NCBI GenBank assembly: GCA_009843675.1
Contig: VYCZ01000246.1
Span: 1 to 6,511, forward strand
Direction of reading: 5' to 3'
DNA: 6,511 nucleotides
Origin: Gammaproteobacteria bacterium
GTDB taxonomy: Bacteria > Pseudomonadota > Gammaproteobacteria > Eutrophobiales > Eutrophobiaceae
A program made the position numbers and the translations under genes. Below are positions 1-5,837 of this stretch, piece after piece. The number at the start of each line of letters is the position of its first letter. Position 1 is the first letter of the stretch. The notes beneath the pieces were generated by a model. That model searched no databases. It had not been told where the DNA came from and saw only the letters and a list, made by a program, of their open reading frames with translations.

Positions 1-46
1 CAGGGTCAGAGTAAGAATTTCGCCAGAAATTTTACTCTGACCCCTG
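1..46. repeat. Near-perfect hairpin, REP-like palindromic element
   Basis: The outer arms CAGGGTCAGAGTAA (1-14) and TTACTCTGACCCCTG (32-46) are reverse complements apart from one extra C at 44. The stem continues inward with AATTTC (16-21) against GAAATT (26-31), leaving G15 bulged and GCCA (22-25) as the loop. From memory, GGGGTCAGAGTAA-type palindromes recur in proteobacterial genomes and are often near REP-associated (Y1/RAYT) transposases; no such transposase is visible here. The element starts at the window edge, so it may be longer. No T-run follows either arm, so it is not a standard intrinsic terminator. Confidence 0.6.
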
Positions 47-183
47 GATTTTTCCGCGTCTCGGGTGCTGAAATAATGTCCTATTTCCACTTTTTTCGCA
101 AAAAAACAAGAAAACCATAAATTTTTTCAGGGTATAACTCTTTGATAAATAAGAAATAACAAAAATATTTGCAATTTTTTTTA

Positions 184-201
184 AAAAATTTGCAAATTTT
201 T
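184..201. promoter_or_regulatory. 18-bp perfect palindrome upstream of the phasin promoter
   Basis: AAAAATTTGCAAATTTTT is its own reverse complement. Its core ATTTGCAA (188-195) repeats an identical ATTTGCAA at 167-174, exactly 21 bp (two helical turns) upstream, and a T8A6 tract (175-188) lies between them. The palindrome ends just before the putative -35 region, a plausible place for a regulator dimer or for bent DNA that stimulates transcription. The symmetry is read directly from the sequence; the regulatory role is inferred. Confidence 0.4.
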
Positions 202-215
202 GTTGCATTGCACAA
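200..215. promoter_or_regulatory. Candidate operator over the phasin -35 (PhaR-like?)
   Basis: TTGTTGCATTGCACAA is an imperfect dyad (TTGTTGCA against TTGTGCAA on the other strand) and covers the putative -35 hexamer. PhaR repressors of PHA-storing bacteria are known to bind TGC-rich sites in phasin promoters and to be released when PHA granules form. The position and TGC content fit that model. phaR is not in the window, and the exact consensus for this organism is unknown to me. Confidence 0.4.
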
Positions 216-231
216 ATCCATGGGTTATGAT
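203..231 (+). promoter_or_regulatory. Putative sigma70 promoter of the phasin gene
   Basis: TTGCAT (203-208) as -35 and TATGAT (226-231, one mismatch to TATAAT) as -10 are separated by 17 bp, the optimal spacing. Transcription would start near 238, giving a 5' leader of about 30 nt that carries the ribosome binding site. The -35 is poor (3 of 6 matches), but the upstream DNA is rich in A and T tracts, which could serve as an UP element. Confidence 0.5.
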
Positions 232-253
232 GCGCCGCAACATTCACTTAAAC

Positions 254-260
254 GAGGAGA
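254..260 (+). promoter_or_regulatory. Ribosome binding site of the phasin gene
   Basis: GAGGAGA is a strong Shine-Dalgarno sequence 8 nt before ATG 269. It fixes the start there rather than at the in-frame TTG at 200, which lies inside the promoter. Confidence 0.8.
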
Positions 261-268
261 TATCAACC

Positions 269-628
269 ATGAATGTACAGACCGGAAAATACTTTGAACC
301 CGTCAGGGAGATTAATGCCCTGGCATTGGAAAACGTAGAGAAGCTGCTTGAGATCCAGCTCCAGTCAATCAATGACACCGCCAGGCTGAGCGTTGAGCAG
401 ATGAAGTCTGCTGCCGACATAAAGGACGCCGATGGCCTGAAGAAGTACTTCACGGAACAGGCTGAAACGGTGAAAGCTCTTGGCGAGCGTTTCATCAAGG
501 ACAGCCAGGCTGCCCTGGAACTGGGCGTCAGCTATACCGATAAGGTACAGCAGATCGTATCCGAGACGATCAAGCAGGATGCGCCGGTGACTGCAACCGC
601 AGCCAAAACTGCTCCGAAAACCAAATAA
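269..628 (+). CDS. phaP: Phasin family protein
   Basis: This 119-residue protein resembles the Phasin_2 family, small amphipathic proteins that coat PHA granules in the cytoplasm and control their size and number. It starts MNVQTGKYFEPVREINALAL and is almost entirely predicted helix. The regular heptad-like hydrophobic pattern (about residues 14-103) is typical of phasins. It has no signal peptide or membrane segment, and it ends in a short Ala/Lys/Thr-rich tail (105-119). ATG 269 is chosen for its strong GAGGAGA site at 8 nt. The gene stands alone, with its own promoter and terminator, so it is independent of the downstream glyQ block. The palindromic upstream region suggests repression by a PhaR-like regulator. 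No PHA synthase or depolymerase is nearby, so the link to PHA rests on family resemblance; some phasin-family proteins have other stress or granule roles. Confidence 0.85.
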   Translation: MNVQTGKYFEPVREINALALENVEKLLEIQLQSINDTARLSVEQMKSAADIKDADGLKKYFTEQAETVKALGERFIKDSQAALELGVSYTDKVQQIVSETIKQDAPVTATAAKTAPKTK

Positions 629-685
629 GCAGGTAACCTAACCCTCCTTTCCGCCGGCTTTCCCCCCAGAGCCTGCGGTTGGTCA

Positions 686-709
686 GCCGCCCGAAAGGGC
701 GGCTTTTTT
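686..709 (+). terminator. Intrinsic terminator after the phasin gene
   Basis: A perfect 7-bp GC stem, GCCGCCC (686-692) with GGGCGGC (697-703), is closed by a GAAA tetraloop and followed by six T (704-709). It lies 58 nt after the phasin stop and separates that transcript from the glyQ block. Confidence 0.92.
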
Positions 710-714
710 ATTTC

Positions 715-733
715 CGGCCTGTTAAAATGGCCG
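715..733 (+). promoter_or_regulatory. Possible extended -10 promoter of the glyQ block
   Basis: TGTTAAAAT (720-728) matches an extended -10 (TGn then TAAAAT, one mismatch to TATAAT) and lies directly after the terminator. No good -35 is visible 16-18 bp upstream, as expected for extended -10 promoters. The box is framed by a perfect inverted repeat, CGGCC (715-719) and GGCCG (729-733). Transcription would start near 735, leaving a leader of about 30 nt. Confidence 0.4.
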
Positions 734-766
734 AACTCCAAACTCATTTTGTTTAAAGCGCATGTC

Positions 767-1666
767 ATGACGTTCCAGCAATTGATTGTTTCCCTGCAAC
801 AGTTTTGGTCAGAGCAGGGCTGCGTCATACAGCAACCCTATGATATGGAGGTCGGCGCCGGCACCTTTCATCCGGCTACTTTCCTGCGTGCAATTGGCCC
901 CGAGCCCTGGAATGCCGCATACGTACAGCCTTCCAGGCGTCCCACGGACGGGCGTTATGGTGATAATCCCAACCGCCTGCAACGTTATTACCAGTTCCAG
1001 GTGATATTGAAACCATCGCCTCCTGATATCCAGGAACTCTACCTGAGCTCCTTACGGCACCTGGGAATAGACACGCTCACCCATGACGTAAGATTCGTAG
1101 AAGACAACTGGGAATCTCCTACCCTGGGCGCCTGGGGTCTGGGCTGGGAAGTCTGGCTGAACGGTATGGAGATCAGCCAGTTCACATATTTCCAGCAGGT
1201 CGGGGGACTGGAATGCAAGCCGGTTTCCGGCGAGATTACCTACGGGCTGGAACGGATAGCCGTGTACCTGCAGGATGTCGACAACGTCTACGACCTGGTC
1301 TGGACTGACCCGGAAGACGGCCCGGTGAGCTACGGCGATATCCATCACCAGGATGAAGTGGAAATGTCAGCCTACAATTTCGAGAAAGCTGACACCGCGG
1401 CCCTGTTCCGCTGGTTCGACGAATGTGAAGCGCATTGCATGAAGCTGGTTGAGGATGACCTGCCGCTGCCTGCCTATGAACTGGTGCTGAAGGCATCACA
1501 TATTTTCAACCTGCTGGATGCCAGACATGCAATCAGTGTGACCGAACGGCAACGATTCATCCTCAGGGTCCGAACCACCGCGCGAGCTGTAGCGCGCAGT
1601 TATTTCGACAAGAGGGAAAAACTGGGATTTCCGTTGTGTACAAAAAAGATTTGCTCCTCGAAATAG
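767..1666 (+). CDS. glyQ: Glycyl-tRNA synthetase alpha subunit
   Basis: This is the catalytic alpha subunit of the bacterial alpha2beta2 glycyl-tRNA synthetase. It activates glycine with ATP and, with GlyS, charges tRNA-Gly in the cytoplasm. It is a class II synthetase core of 299 residues (E. coli GlyQ is 303) and matches the family over its full length. Visible blocks include [19 protein letters not shown] (23-41), [19 protein letters not shown] (52-70), the near-invariant [18 protein letters not shown] (111-128), [12 protein letters not shown] (139-150), the motif 3 region GEITYGLER (155-163), and the C-terminal [16 protein letters not shown] (248-263). ATG 767 is chosen as the usual codon, but no Shine-Dalgarno sequence precedes it. 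An in-frame TTG at 749 would add six residues and give an N-terminus as long as that of E. coli, so the start is uncertain. The 3' end overlaps glyS by 31 nt. Identification is secure. Confidence 0.97.
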   Translation: MTFQQLIVSLQQFWSEQGCVIQQPYDMEVGAGTFHPATFLRAIGPEPWNAAYVQPSRRPTDGRYGDNPNRLQRYYQFQVILKPSPPDIQELYLSSLRHLGIDTLTHDVRFVEDNWESPTLGAWGLGWEVWLNGMEISQFTYFQQVGGLECKPVSGEITYGLERIAVYLQDVDNVYDLVWTDPEDGPVSYGDIHHQDEVEMSAYNFEKADTAALFRWFDECEAHCMKLVEDDLPLPAYELVLKASHIFNLLDARHAISVTERQRFILRVRTTARAVARSYFDKREKLGFPLCTKKICSSK

Positions 1667-3702
1667 GGACGGAAGAGTTACCGCCAAAGTCGCTGACGCG
1701 GCTTGCGTCATCCCTGGCCGGCGCTATCCGCCAGGGCCTGCAGGACAAGGAACTTGAGCATGGAGATTGTTCTTGGTACGCCACCCCACGCCGGCTTGCT
1801 GTTATTGTGAGGGCCCTCGCGGACATACAGCCGGACAAGGAAACAGTCAAACGCGGACCGTCCGTTGCATCCGCATACGACGAGGCGGGCAATCCGACCA
1901 GGGCTGCGGAGGGGTTTGCCCGTTCCTGTGGTGTAAAAGTTGCAGAGCTTGATACCCTGAAAACGGATAAGGGCAGCTGGTTGTCTTACAGCTACCTTGC
2001 CACGGGAGCCCGAACCGAAGAACTGTTACCGGTGATCATCGAACGGGCCTTGGCCGGTTTACCCATATCAAGGCGCATGCGCTGGGGCGACGGCGACATA
2101 GAGTTTGTGCGGCCCGTGCATTGGGCGGTACTGTTGTTTGGAGAGGACATTGTCCGCGCGACAGTACTGGGTACGGAAACGGGCCGGAACACCCGCGGGC
2201 ATCGTTTCCATCATCCGGAGACGATTTCCCTGGCCTCTGCCGGGGAATACCTGGCCAGGTTGCAGAATGAGGGACACGTTACGGCCGATTTCAGTGAGAG
2301 GAAAAAACAAATCAGGCAGGCGGCAACCGACGCTGCGCAGGCCCTCGGGAGAACCGTGTTGATGGATGAGGATCTCCTGGATGAAGTGACGGCGCTGGTG
2401 GAACGGCCTGTGGCGATCACCGGATCGTTTGATGAACAGTTCCTTGAACTCCCCGCGGAAGCGCTCATTGCCACCATGCAGTCTCACCAGAAGTATTTTC
2501 CCGTAACGCACCCGGACACAGGCGAACTGACTGCCGATTTTATCGCCGTAGCCAATATCGACAGCGTCTCCCCGGAGCTGGTCAAGCAGGGAAATGAGCG
2601 GGTCATAACTCCGCGCCTGAGTGATGCAGCGTTTTTCTGGGAGCGTGACCGCAGCCTGCCCCTGGAAAGTCTCACGGTAAAACTGGAAAAGGTAATTTTT
2701 GAACAAAAGCTGGGTACTCTCGCCGACAAGACAGAGCGTATTGGAAATCTCGGCGAATATATCGCGGGACAACTTGAACTGGACTCAGGCCTGGTCGAGC
2801 GCGCAGCGCGGCTGGCGAAGTGCGACCTGTTGAGCGATATGGTAGGCGAGTTTCCGGAACTCCAGGGGATTATGGGGCGTTACTATGCGCTGGAAAACAA
2901 TGAACACCCCGAGGTCGCCAGGGCGCTGGAGGAACAGTATATGCCTATTTATGCCGGCGCCGACCTGCCGGAAACGGATACGGGCAAGGTCCTCGCTCTG
3001 GCCGACAAACTGGACACCCTGGCCGGAATTTTTGCCATCGGCAAAGGACCCACCGGCGACAAGGACCCCTACGGACTGCGCCGCGCCGGCCTGGGGTGTT
3101 TACGGATCATGATTGAACGCGAGCTACCCCTGGACCTTGAAGCCTGTCTGGCGTATTCAGCCGGTACGTTTCCGGAATCCCTCAATGCACCGGCGATAAC
3201 CACCGAGGTATTTGATTTCATGCTGGACAGGTTGCGGCGTTACTACCTGGATGCCGGCATCAGTCCGGCCGTATTCGACGCGGTGCAGGCATGCCGGCCG
3301 GCGCAGCCCCATGATTTTAACCTGCGGGTGCTGGCCGTAGGCGAGTTCCTGCGGCTGCCTGAAGCGGACAGCCTGGTAACAGCCAACAAACGCATCAGCA
3401 ACATCCTCAAACAGGCGCAATATACTACCGCATCAGCAATCGATGAAGCGTTGCTGGTGGATAAAACGGAACGGGAGCTCCATAATCAAATGCTTGCATC
3501 CGGGGCAGAACAGCACGGCGCATCCGGGGATTACATCGCCCGCCTGGCCGCGCTAGCGGGTTTGAGGGATTACGTTGACGCCTTTTTTGATGAGGTAATG
3601 GTCCTGTGCGAGGACGACGCGTTGAGAAAGAACCGTCTGGCCTTATTGAATGAATTGCGGCGCCTGTTCCTGGCCACCGCGGACATCTCAAGGCTGCAAT
3701 GA
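1636..3702 (+). CDS. glyS: Glycyl-tRNA synthetase beta subunit
   Basis: This is the beta subunit of tetrameric glycyl-tRNA synthetase. It is needed for tRNA-Gly recognition and works as a complex with GlyQ. The 688 residues match E. coli GlyS (689) end to end. Recognisable blocks are [14 protein letters not shown] (7-20), YATPRRLAV (48-56), DKGSWL (111-116), [17 protein letters not shown] (147-163), GHRF (188-191), [18 protein letters not shown] (273-290), FIAVANI (302-308), [12 protein letters not shown] (358-369), [17 protein letters not shown] (395-411), [19 protein letters not shown] (454-472), [14 protein letters not shown] (474-487) and the anticodon-binding-like C-terminus around NKRISNIL (584-591), ending in ADISRLQ. 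GTG 1636 is chosen because the resulting N-terminus has the same length as in E. coli and no other good start is near. Only a distant GAGGG (1612-1616) precedes it, so translation may depend on coupling to glyQ. Its stop overlaps the gmhB start. Confidence 0.97.
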   Translation: MYKKDLLLEIGTEELPPKSLTRLASSLAGAIRQGLQDKELEHGDCSWYATPRRLAVIVRALADIQPDKETVKRGPSVASAYDEAGNPTRAAEGFARSCGVKVAELDTLKTDKGSWLSYSYLATGARTEELLPVIIERALAGLPISRRMRWGDGDIEFVRPVHWAVLLFGEDIVRATVLGTETGRNTRGHRFHHPETISLASAGEYLARLQNEGHVTADFSERKKQIRQAATDAAQALGRTVLMDEDLLDEVTALVERPVAITGSFDEQFLELPAEALIATMQSHQKYFPVTHPDTGELTADFIAVANIDSVSPELVKQGNERVITPRLSDAAFFWERDRSLPLESLTVKLEKVIFEQKLGTLADKTERIGNLGEYIAGQLELDSGLVERAARLAKCDLLSDMVGEFPELQGIMGRYYALENNEHPEVARALEEQYMPIYAGADLPETDTGKVLALADKLDTLAGIFAIGKGPTGDKDPYGLRRAGLGCLRIMIERELPLDLEACLAYSAGTFPESLNAPAITTEVFDFMLDRLRRYYLDAGISPAVFDAVQACRPAQPHDFNLRVLAVGEFLRLPEADSLVTANKRISNILKQAQYTTASAIDEALLVDKTERELHNQMLASGAEQHGASGDYIARLAALAGLRDYVDAFFDEVMVLCEDDALRKNRLALLNELRRLFLATADISRLQ

Positions 3703-4238
3703 AACTGGTAATACTCGACATGGACGGCGTGATTAACCATGATTCCGATGACTATATCAAGACGGAACAGGAATGGGAGGCGCTACCCGGCAGCCTGCAA
3801 GCCATTGCCCGGCTTAATCAACGCGGTTATCACACTGTCATTGCAACCAATCAATCCGGACTGGCCAGGGGCAAGCTGACCCTGAATGAGTTGAACAGGA
3901 TTCACCGGAAAATGCATACCCATCTCGCCCAGTACGGCGGCGTGATAGAAGCCATTTTCTTCTGCCCACACGGACCCGATGAAGGCTGCGCCTGCCGTAA
4001 ACCTGAACCCGGGCTGTTAAAGGAGATTGAAAGAAGGCTGCATACCCCGCTGTCCGGCGTGTCCGTCATAGGCGACAGGCTGAGTGATATCCAGGCAGCC
4101 CTGGCGGTCGGCGCAAGTCCGATACTGGTCAGGACCGGGAAGGGGCAAAGGCAACTGGACGAGGGACTTGTTCCAGACGGTATTCCCGTCTATAACGATC
4201 TGGCACAGGCAACGACGGCGCTGCTTTCCGGCAGGTGA
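3699..4238 (+). CDS. gmhB: D-glycero-beta-D-manno-heptose 1,7-bisphosphate 7-phosphatase
   Basis: GmhB removes the 7-phosphate from heptose bisphosphate in the cytoplasm, a step towards ADP-heptose for the LPS inner core. It is a HAD-superfamily enzyme of 179 residues, a normal size. Motif I is DMDGVINHDSDDYIK (7-21), with nucleophile D7 and acid/base D9. Motif II is TNQSGLARG (50-58). The structural zinc site is CPHGPDEGCAC (89-99; ligands C89, H91, C97, C99), diagnostic of GmhB and the related histidinol-phosphatase group. K101 follows in RKPEPGLL, and motif IV is GDRLSD (125-130). The absence of a fused dehydratase domain and the DSDDYIK block favour GmhB over HisB. Position 8 is Met, where many GmhB proteins have Arg. 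ATG 3699 shares ATGA with the glyS stop, indicating translational coupling; the 3' end overlaps the acyltransferase gene as GTGA. Confidence 0.93.
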   Translation: MKLVILDMDGVINHDSDDYIKTEQEWEALPGSLQAIARLNQRGYHTVIATNQSGLARGKLTLNELNRIHRKMHTHLAQYGGVIEAIFFCPHGPDEGCACRKPEPGLLKEIERRLHTPLSGVSVIGDRLSDIQAALAVGASPILVRTGKGQRQLDEGLVPDGIPVYNDLAQATTALLSGR

Positions 4239-4990
4239 TTACAGTGTATTCACCGGACAGGGTAAGTCTATTGCAATGGACCGGATCGTGTCTGTTCATC
4301 CTGGGCATGGTGATATCCACGCTCATCGCGGTTCCCATCACGTTATTCCTGCTGGCAGTGCCCTTCCCGCTCAGGTTCCGGCTTGTGTCCAACTGGGCCA
4401 GGTTCAACCTGTGGAGCCTGGGTGTAACCTGCAGGATAAAAGCCGAGATCGAGGGACTGGAAAACATCACCGAGCAACCCGCGATCATCATGTGCAAACA
4501 CCAGTCCACCTGGGAGACCCTGGTGATTCAAATATTGTTCCCCCCCCAGGTATGGTTATTGAAACGAGAATTACTGCGTATCCCCATCTACGGCTGGGGA
4601 CTCGCGACCATGAAACCCATCGCCATCGACCGTTCCCTGGGGGTACGCTCGCTGAAACAACTCGTACGCCAGGGCAAGGAGCGTCTGGATGCGGGTTTAT
4701 GGGTGGTGGTATTCCCGGAAGGCACCAGGCTGGCGCCGGGCGTACGGCAGAAATACCATCCCGGCGGCGCATTGCTGGCAGAGAAAGCTGGCTATCCGGT
4801 CATCCCGATAGCGCACAACGCCGGCTACCTGTGGCCGCGCCACAGCTTTCTCAAACGGCCCGGCACCATCCGCATGGTTATCGGCCCTCCCATACAATCC
4901 GGGGGCAAGAAGGCCGGGCAAATCCTGCGCGAGACGGAGGAGTGGATTGAAACTACCGTAGCGAGCCTGCCCGCGCCGGTTAGCCGGTAA
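4235..4990 (+). CDS. plsC: Lysophospholipid / 1-acyl-sn-glycerol-3-phosphate acyltransferase
   Basis: This PlsC-family acyltransferase probably adds the second acyl chain to lysophosphatidic acid, making phosphatidic acid at the inner membrane. It has 251 residues. One or two hydrophobic segments (about 13-44) would anchor it, followed by the acyltransferase motifs: CKHQSTWETL (87-96) with His89 and Glu94, GWGLATMKPIAIDRS (120-134), the FPEGTR block (160-165) and VIPIAHNAG (189-197). The first motif is HX4E rather than the usual HX4D, a variant I recall in a group of beta- and gammaproteobacterial homologues. GTG 4235 shares GTGA with the gmhB stop. A GTG at 4244, three codons later, is also possible, since AGGTGA (4233-4238) sits 5 nt before it as a Shine-Dalgarno sequence. 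The gene is last in the glyQ block and matches the lptA/plsC-type gene near glyS in Pseudomonas. Substrate is inferred; acylation of another lyso-lipid is not excluded. Confidence 0.88.
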   Translation: MITVYSPDRVSLLQWTGSCLFILGMVISTLIAVPITLFLLAVPFPLRFRLVSNWARFNLWSLGVTCRIKAEIEGLENITEQPAIIMCKHQSTWETLVIQILFPPQVWLLKRELLRIPIYGWGLATMKPIAIDRSLGVRSLKQLVRQGKERLDAGLWVVVFPEGTRLAPGVRQKYHPGGALLAEKAGYPVIPIAHNAGYLWPRHSFLKRPGTIRMVIGPPIQSGGKKAGQILRETEEWIETTVASLPAPVSR

Positions 4991-4999
4991 CAGCTAACC
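4978..4999. terminator. Hairpin between convergent genes, possible weak terminator
   Basis: GGTTAGC (4978-4984) and GCTAACC (4993-4999) form a perfect 7-bp stem with an 8-nt loop that contains the plsC TAA (4988-4990). No T-run follows on either strand, so it is not a canonical intrinsic terminator. Its place at the junction of two converging transcripts suggests a role in ending or protecting them. Confidence 0.3.
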
Positions 5000-5018
5000 T
5001 CGATAAATCAGAGTTTCC

Positions 5019-5783
5019 TTAATCCCGGTATTGGATGTTTTTCCTGGCATCGACCCACAGGTCGTTCGCAATCGGGTTGTTCATTTCCTCAAACAGGTGG
5101 CCCACCAGGCCGGCACACCGCGCCGTCAGGACGATGCCGCGCATCATGGACGCCGGCACCCCGGCTTCTGCGAGCACCGCGGCGATGGCAGCACTGGCGT
5201 TGATGACCAGGGTTTTGTTGAGGACTTCCTGCAAACAGGATTCGAGCAGGCGCATCGCCTTGACATAATCGCCGCCGATTCCCGCTTCCACGGATATCTC
5301 CAGGAGTCTCTCTACACGGGGGTCGTTGCCATGATGAATAGGATGGCCGAAACCGGGAACCGGACGGCGCAGTTGCCGGTAGGACCCGACTTTTTCCAGC
5401 GCCACGGATTTTCTTTCCTGTTCAGGAACTGCCACTATCTCTTCCAGGAGCGCACCACATTCCCCTGCCGTGCCTGCGTAGCGGTCTCCCACTCCCAACA
5501 GACCCGCGGCCACTGCGCCCTGGAATGATTCCGGCGCGCCGTGATGAGTCAGCCTGGTTGTCAGCGCAGAAGGTACCAAGCCGTGCTCCATGATGGTCAC
5601 CATTACCGCGTCAACGATGCGGCACTGTCTTTCGGTAGGTTCCGTACCGAGCGCCTGCAACAGGAACAGTTCCGTGAACGAGTACTTTCCCATGATGTCG
5701 CTCACGAGGTTTTTACCGCGAATCAGAATATTGTCTGCATCAAACCCGCATATGGCCGTTGACGGAGGCGCTTTGTCATTCAC
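5019..5783 (-). CDS. Citryl-CoA lyase-like protein (citrate synthase superfamily)
   Basis: This 254-residue protein belongs to the short citrate-synthase-fold group usually annotated citryl-CoA lyase, and resembles the C-terminal module of ATP-citrate lyase. Family members cleave citryl-CoA or a related acyl-CoA into acetyl-CoA and an oxo acid, or catalyse the reverse. Matching blocks are MEHGLVPSALTTRL (65-78) with the first active-site His (H67), GLLGVGDRYAGTAGECG (94-110), which parallels GLLTIGDRFGG in human ATP-citrate lyase, and PGFGHPIHHGNDPR (143-156) with the second His (H147). Where ATP-citrate lyase has LNVDG, this protein has INASA (194-198), so the catalytic Asp is apparently Ser197. 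The true substrate is therefore uncertain. There is no signal peptide. GTG 5783 is chosen because AAGGGGA (5791-5797 on the minus strand) lies 7 nt upstream. The gene follows the methyltransferase-family gene by 54 bp, probably as an operon. Confidence 0.78.
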   Translation of the reverse strand: MNDKAPPSTAICGFDADNILIRGKNLVSDIMGKYSFTELFLLQALGTEPTERQCRIVDAVMVTIMEHGLVPSALTTRLTHHGAPESFQGAVAAGLLGVGDRYAGTAGECGALLEEIVAVPEQERKSVALEKVGSYRQLRRPVPGFGHPIHHGNDPRVERLLEISVEAGIGGDYVKAMRLLESCLQEVLNKTLVINASAAIAAVLAEAGVPASMMRGIVLTARCAGLVGHLFEEMNNPIANDLWVDARKNIQYRD

Positions 5784-5790
5784 CGGTAGA

Positions 5791-5797
5791 TCCCCTT
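5791..5797 (-). promoter_or_regulatory. Ribosome binding site of the citryl-CoA lyase-like gene
   Basis: On the minus strand AAGGGGA lies 7 nt before GTG 5783 and supports that non-ATG start. A 6-bp hairpin (5798-5816) abuts it on the upstream side. Confidence 0.6.
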
Positions 5798-5837
5798 ACT
5801 GTTGAGATAGAACAGTGCCCTGTTGTAGGAGCAACAA

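Noticed and set aside
32..247. 71-codon open frame on the minus strand in the AT-rich leader
   Set aside because: The protein is a Lys/Phe-rich product of A/T tracts. It overlaps the phasin promoter and resembles no known family, including RAYT transposases.
2068..2772. 234-codon open frame on the minus strand
   Set aside because: It lies wholly inside glyS, whose product matches its family end to end. The antisense product has no recognisable motif.
4084..4950. 288-codon open frame on the plus strand across gmhB and plsC
   Set aside because: Both overlapped genes have clear motifs in other frames. The translation is a low-complexity Arg/Gly/His/Pro-rich shadow.
5031..5528. 165-codon open frame on the plus strand
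   Set aside because: It is antisense to the citryl-CoA lyase-like gene and has no family resemblance or ribosome binding site.
5821..5836. TGTTGTAGGAGCAACA as a possible REP element
   Set aside because: It has only a 5-bp stem and one copy. The TGTAGGAGC resemblance to REP sequences is too short to support a call.
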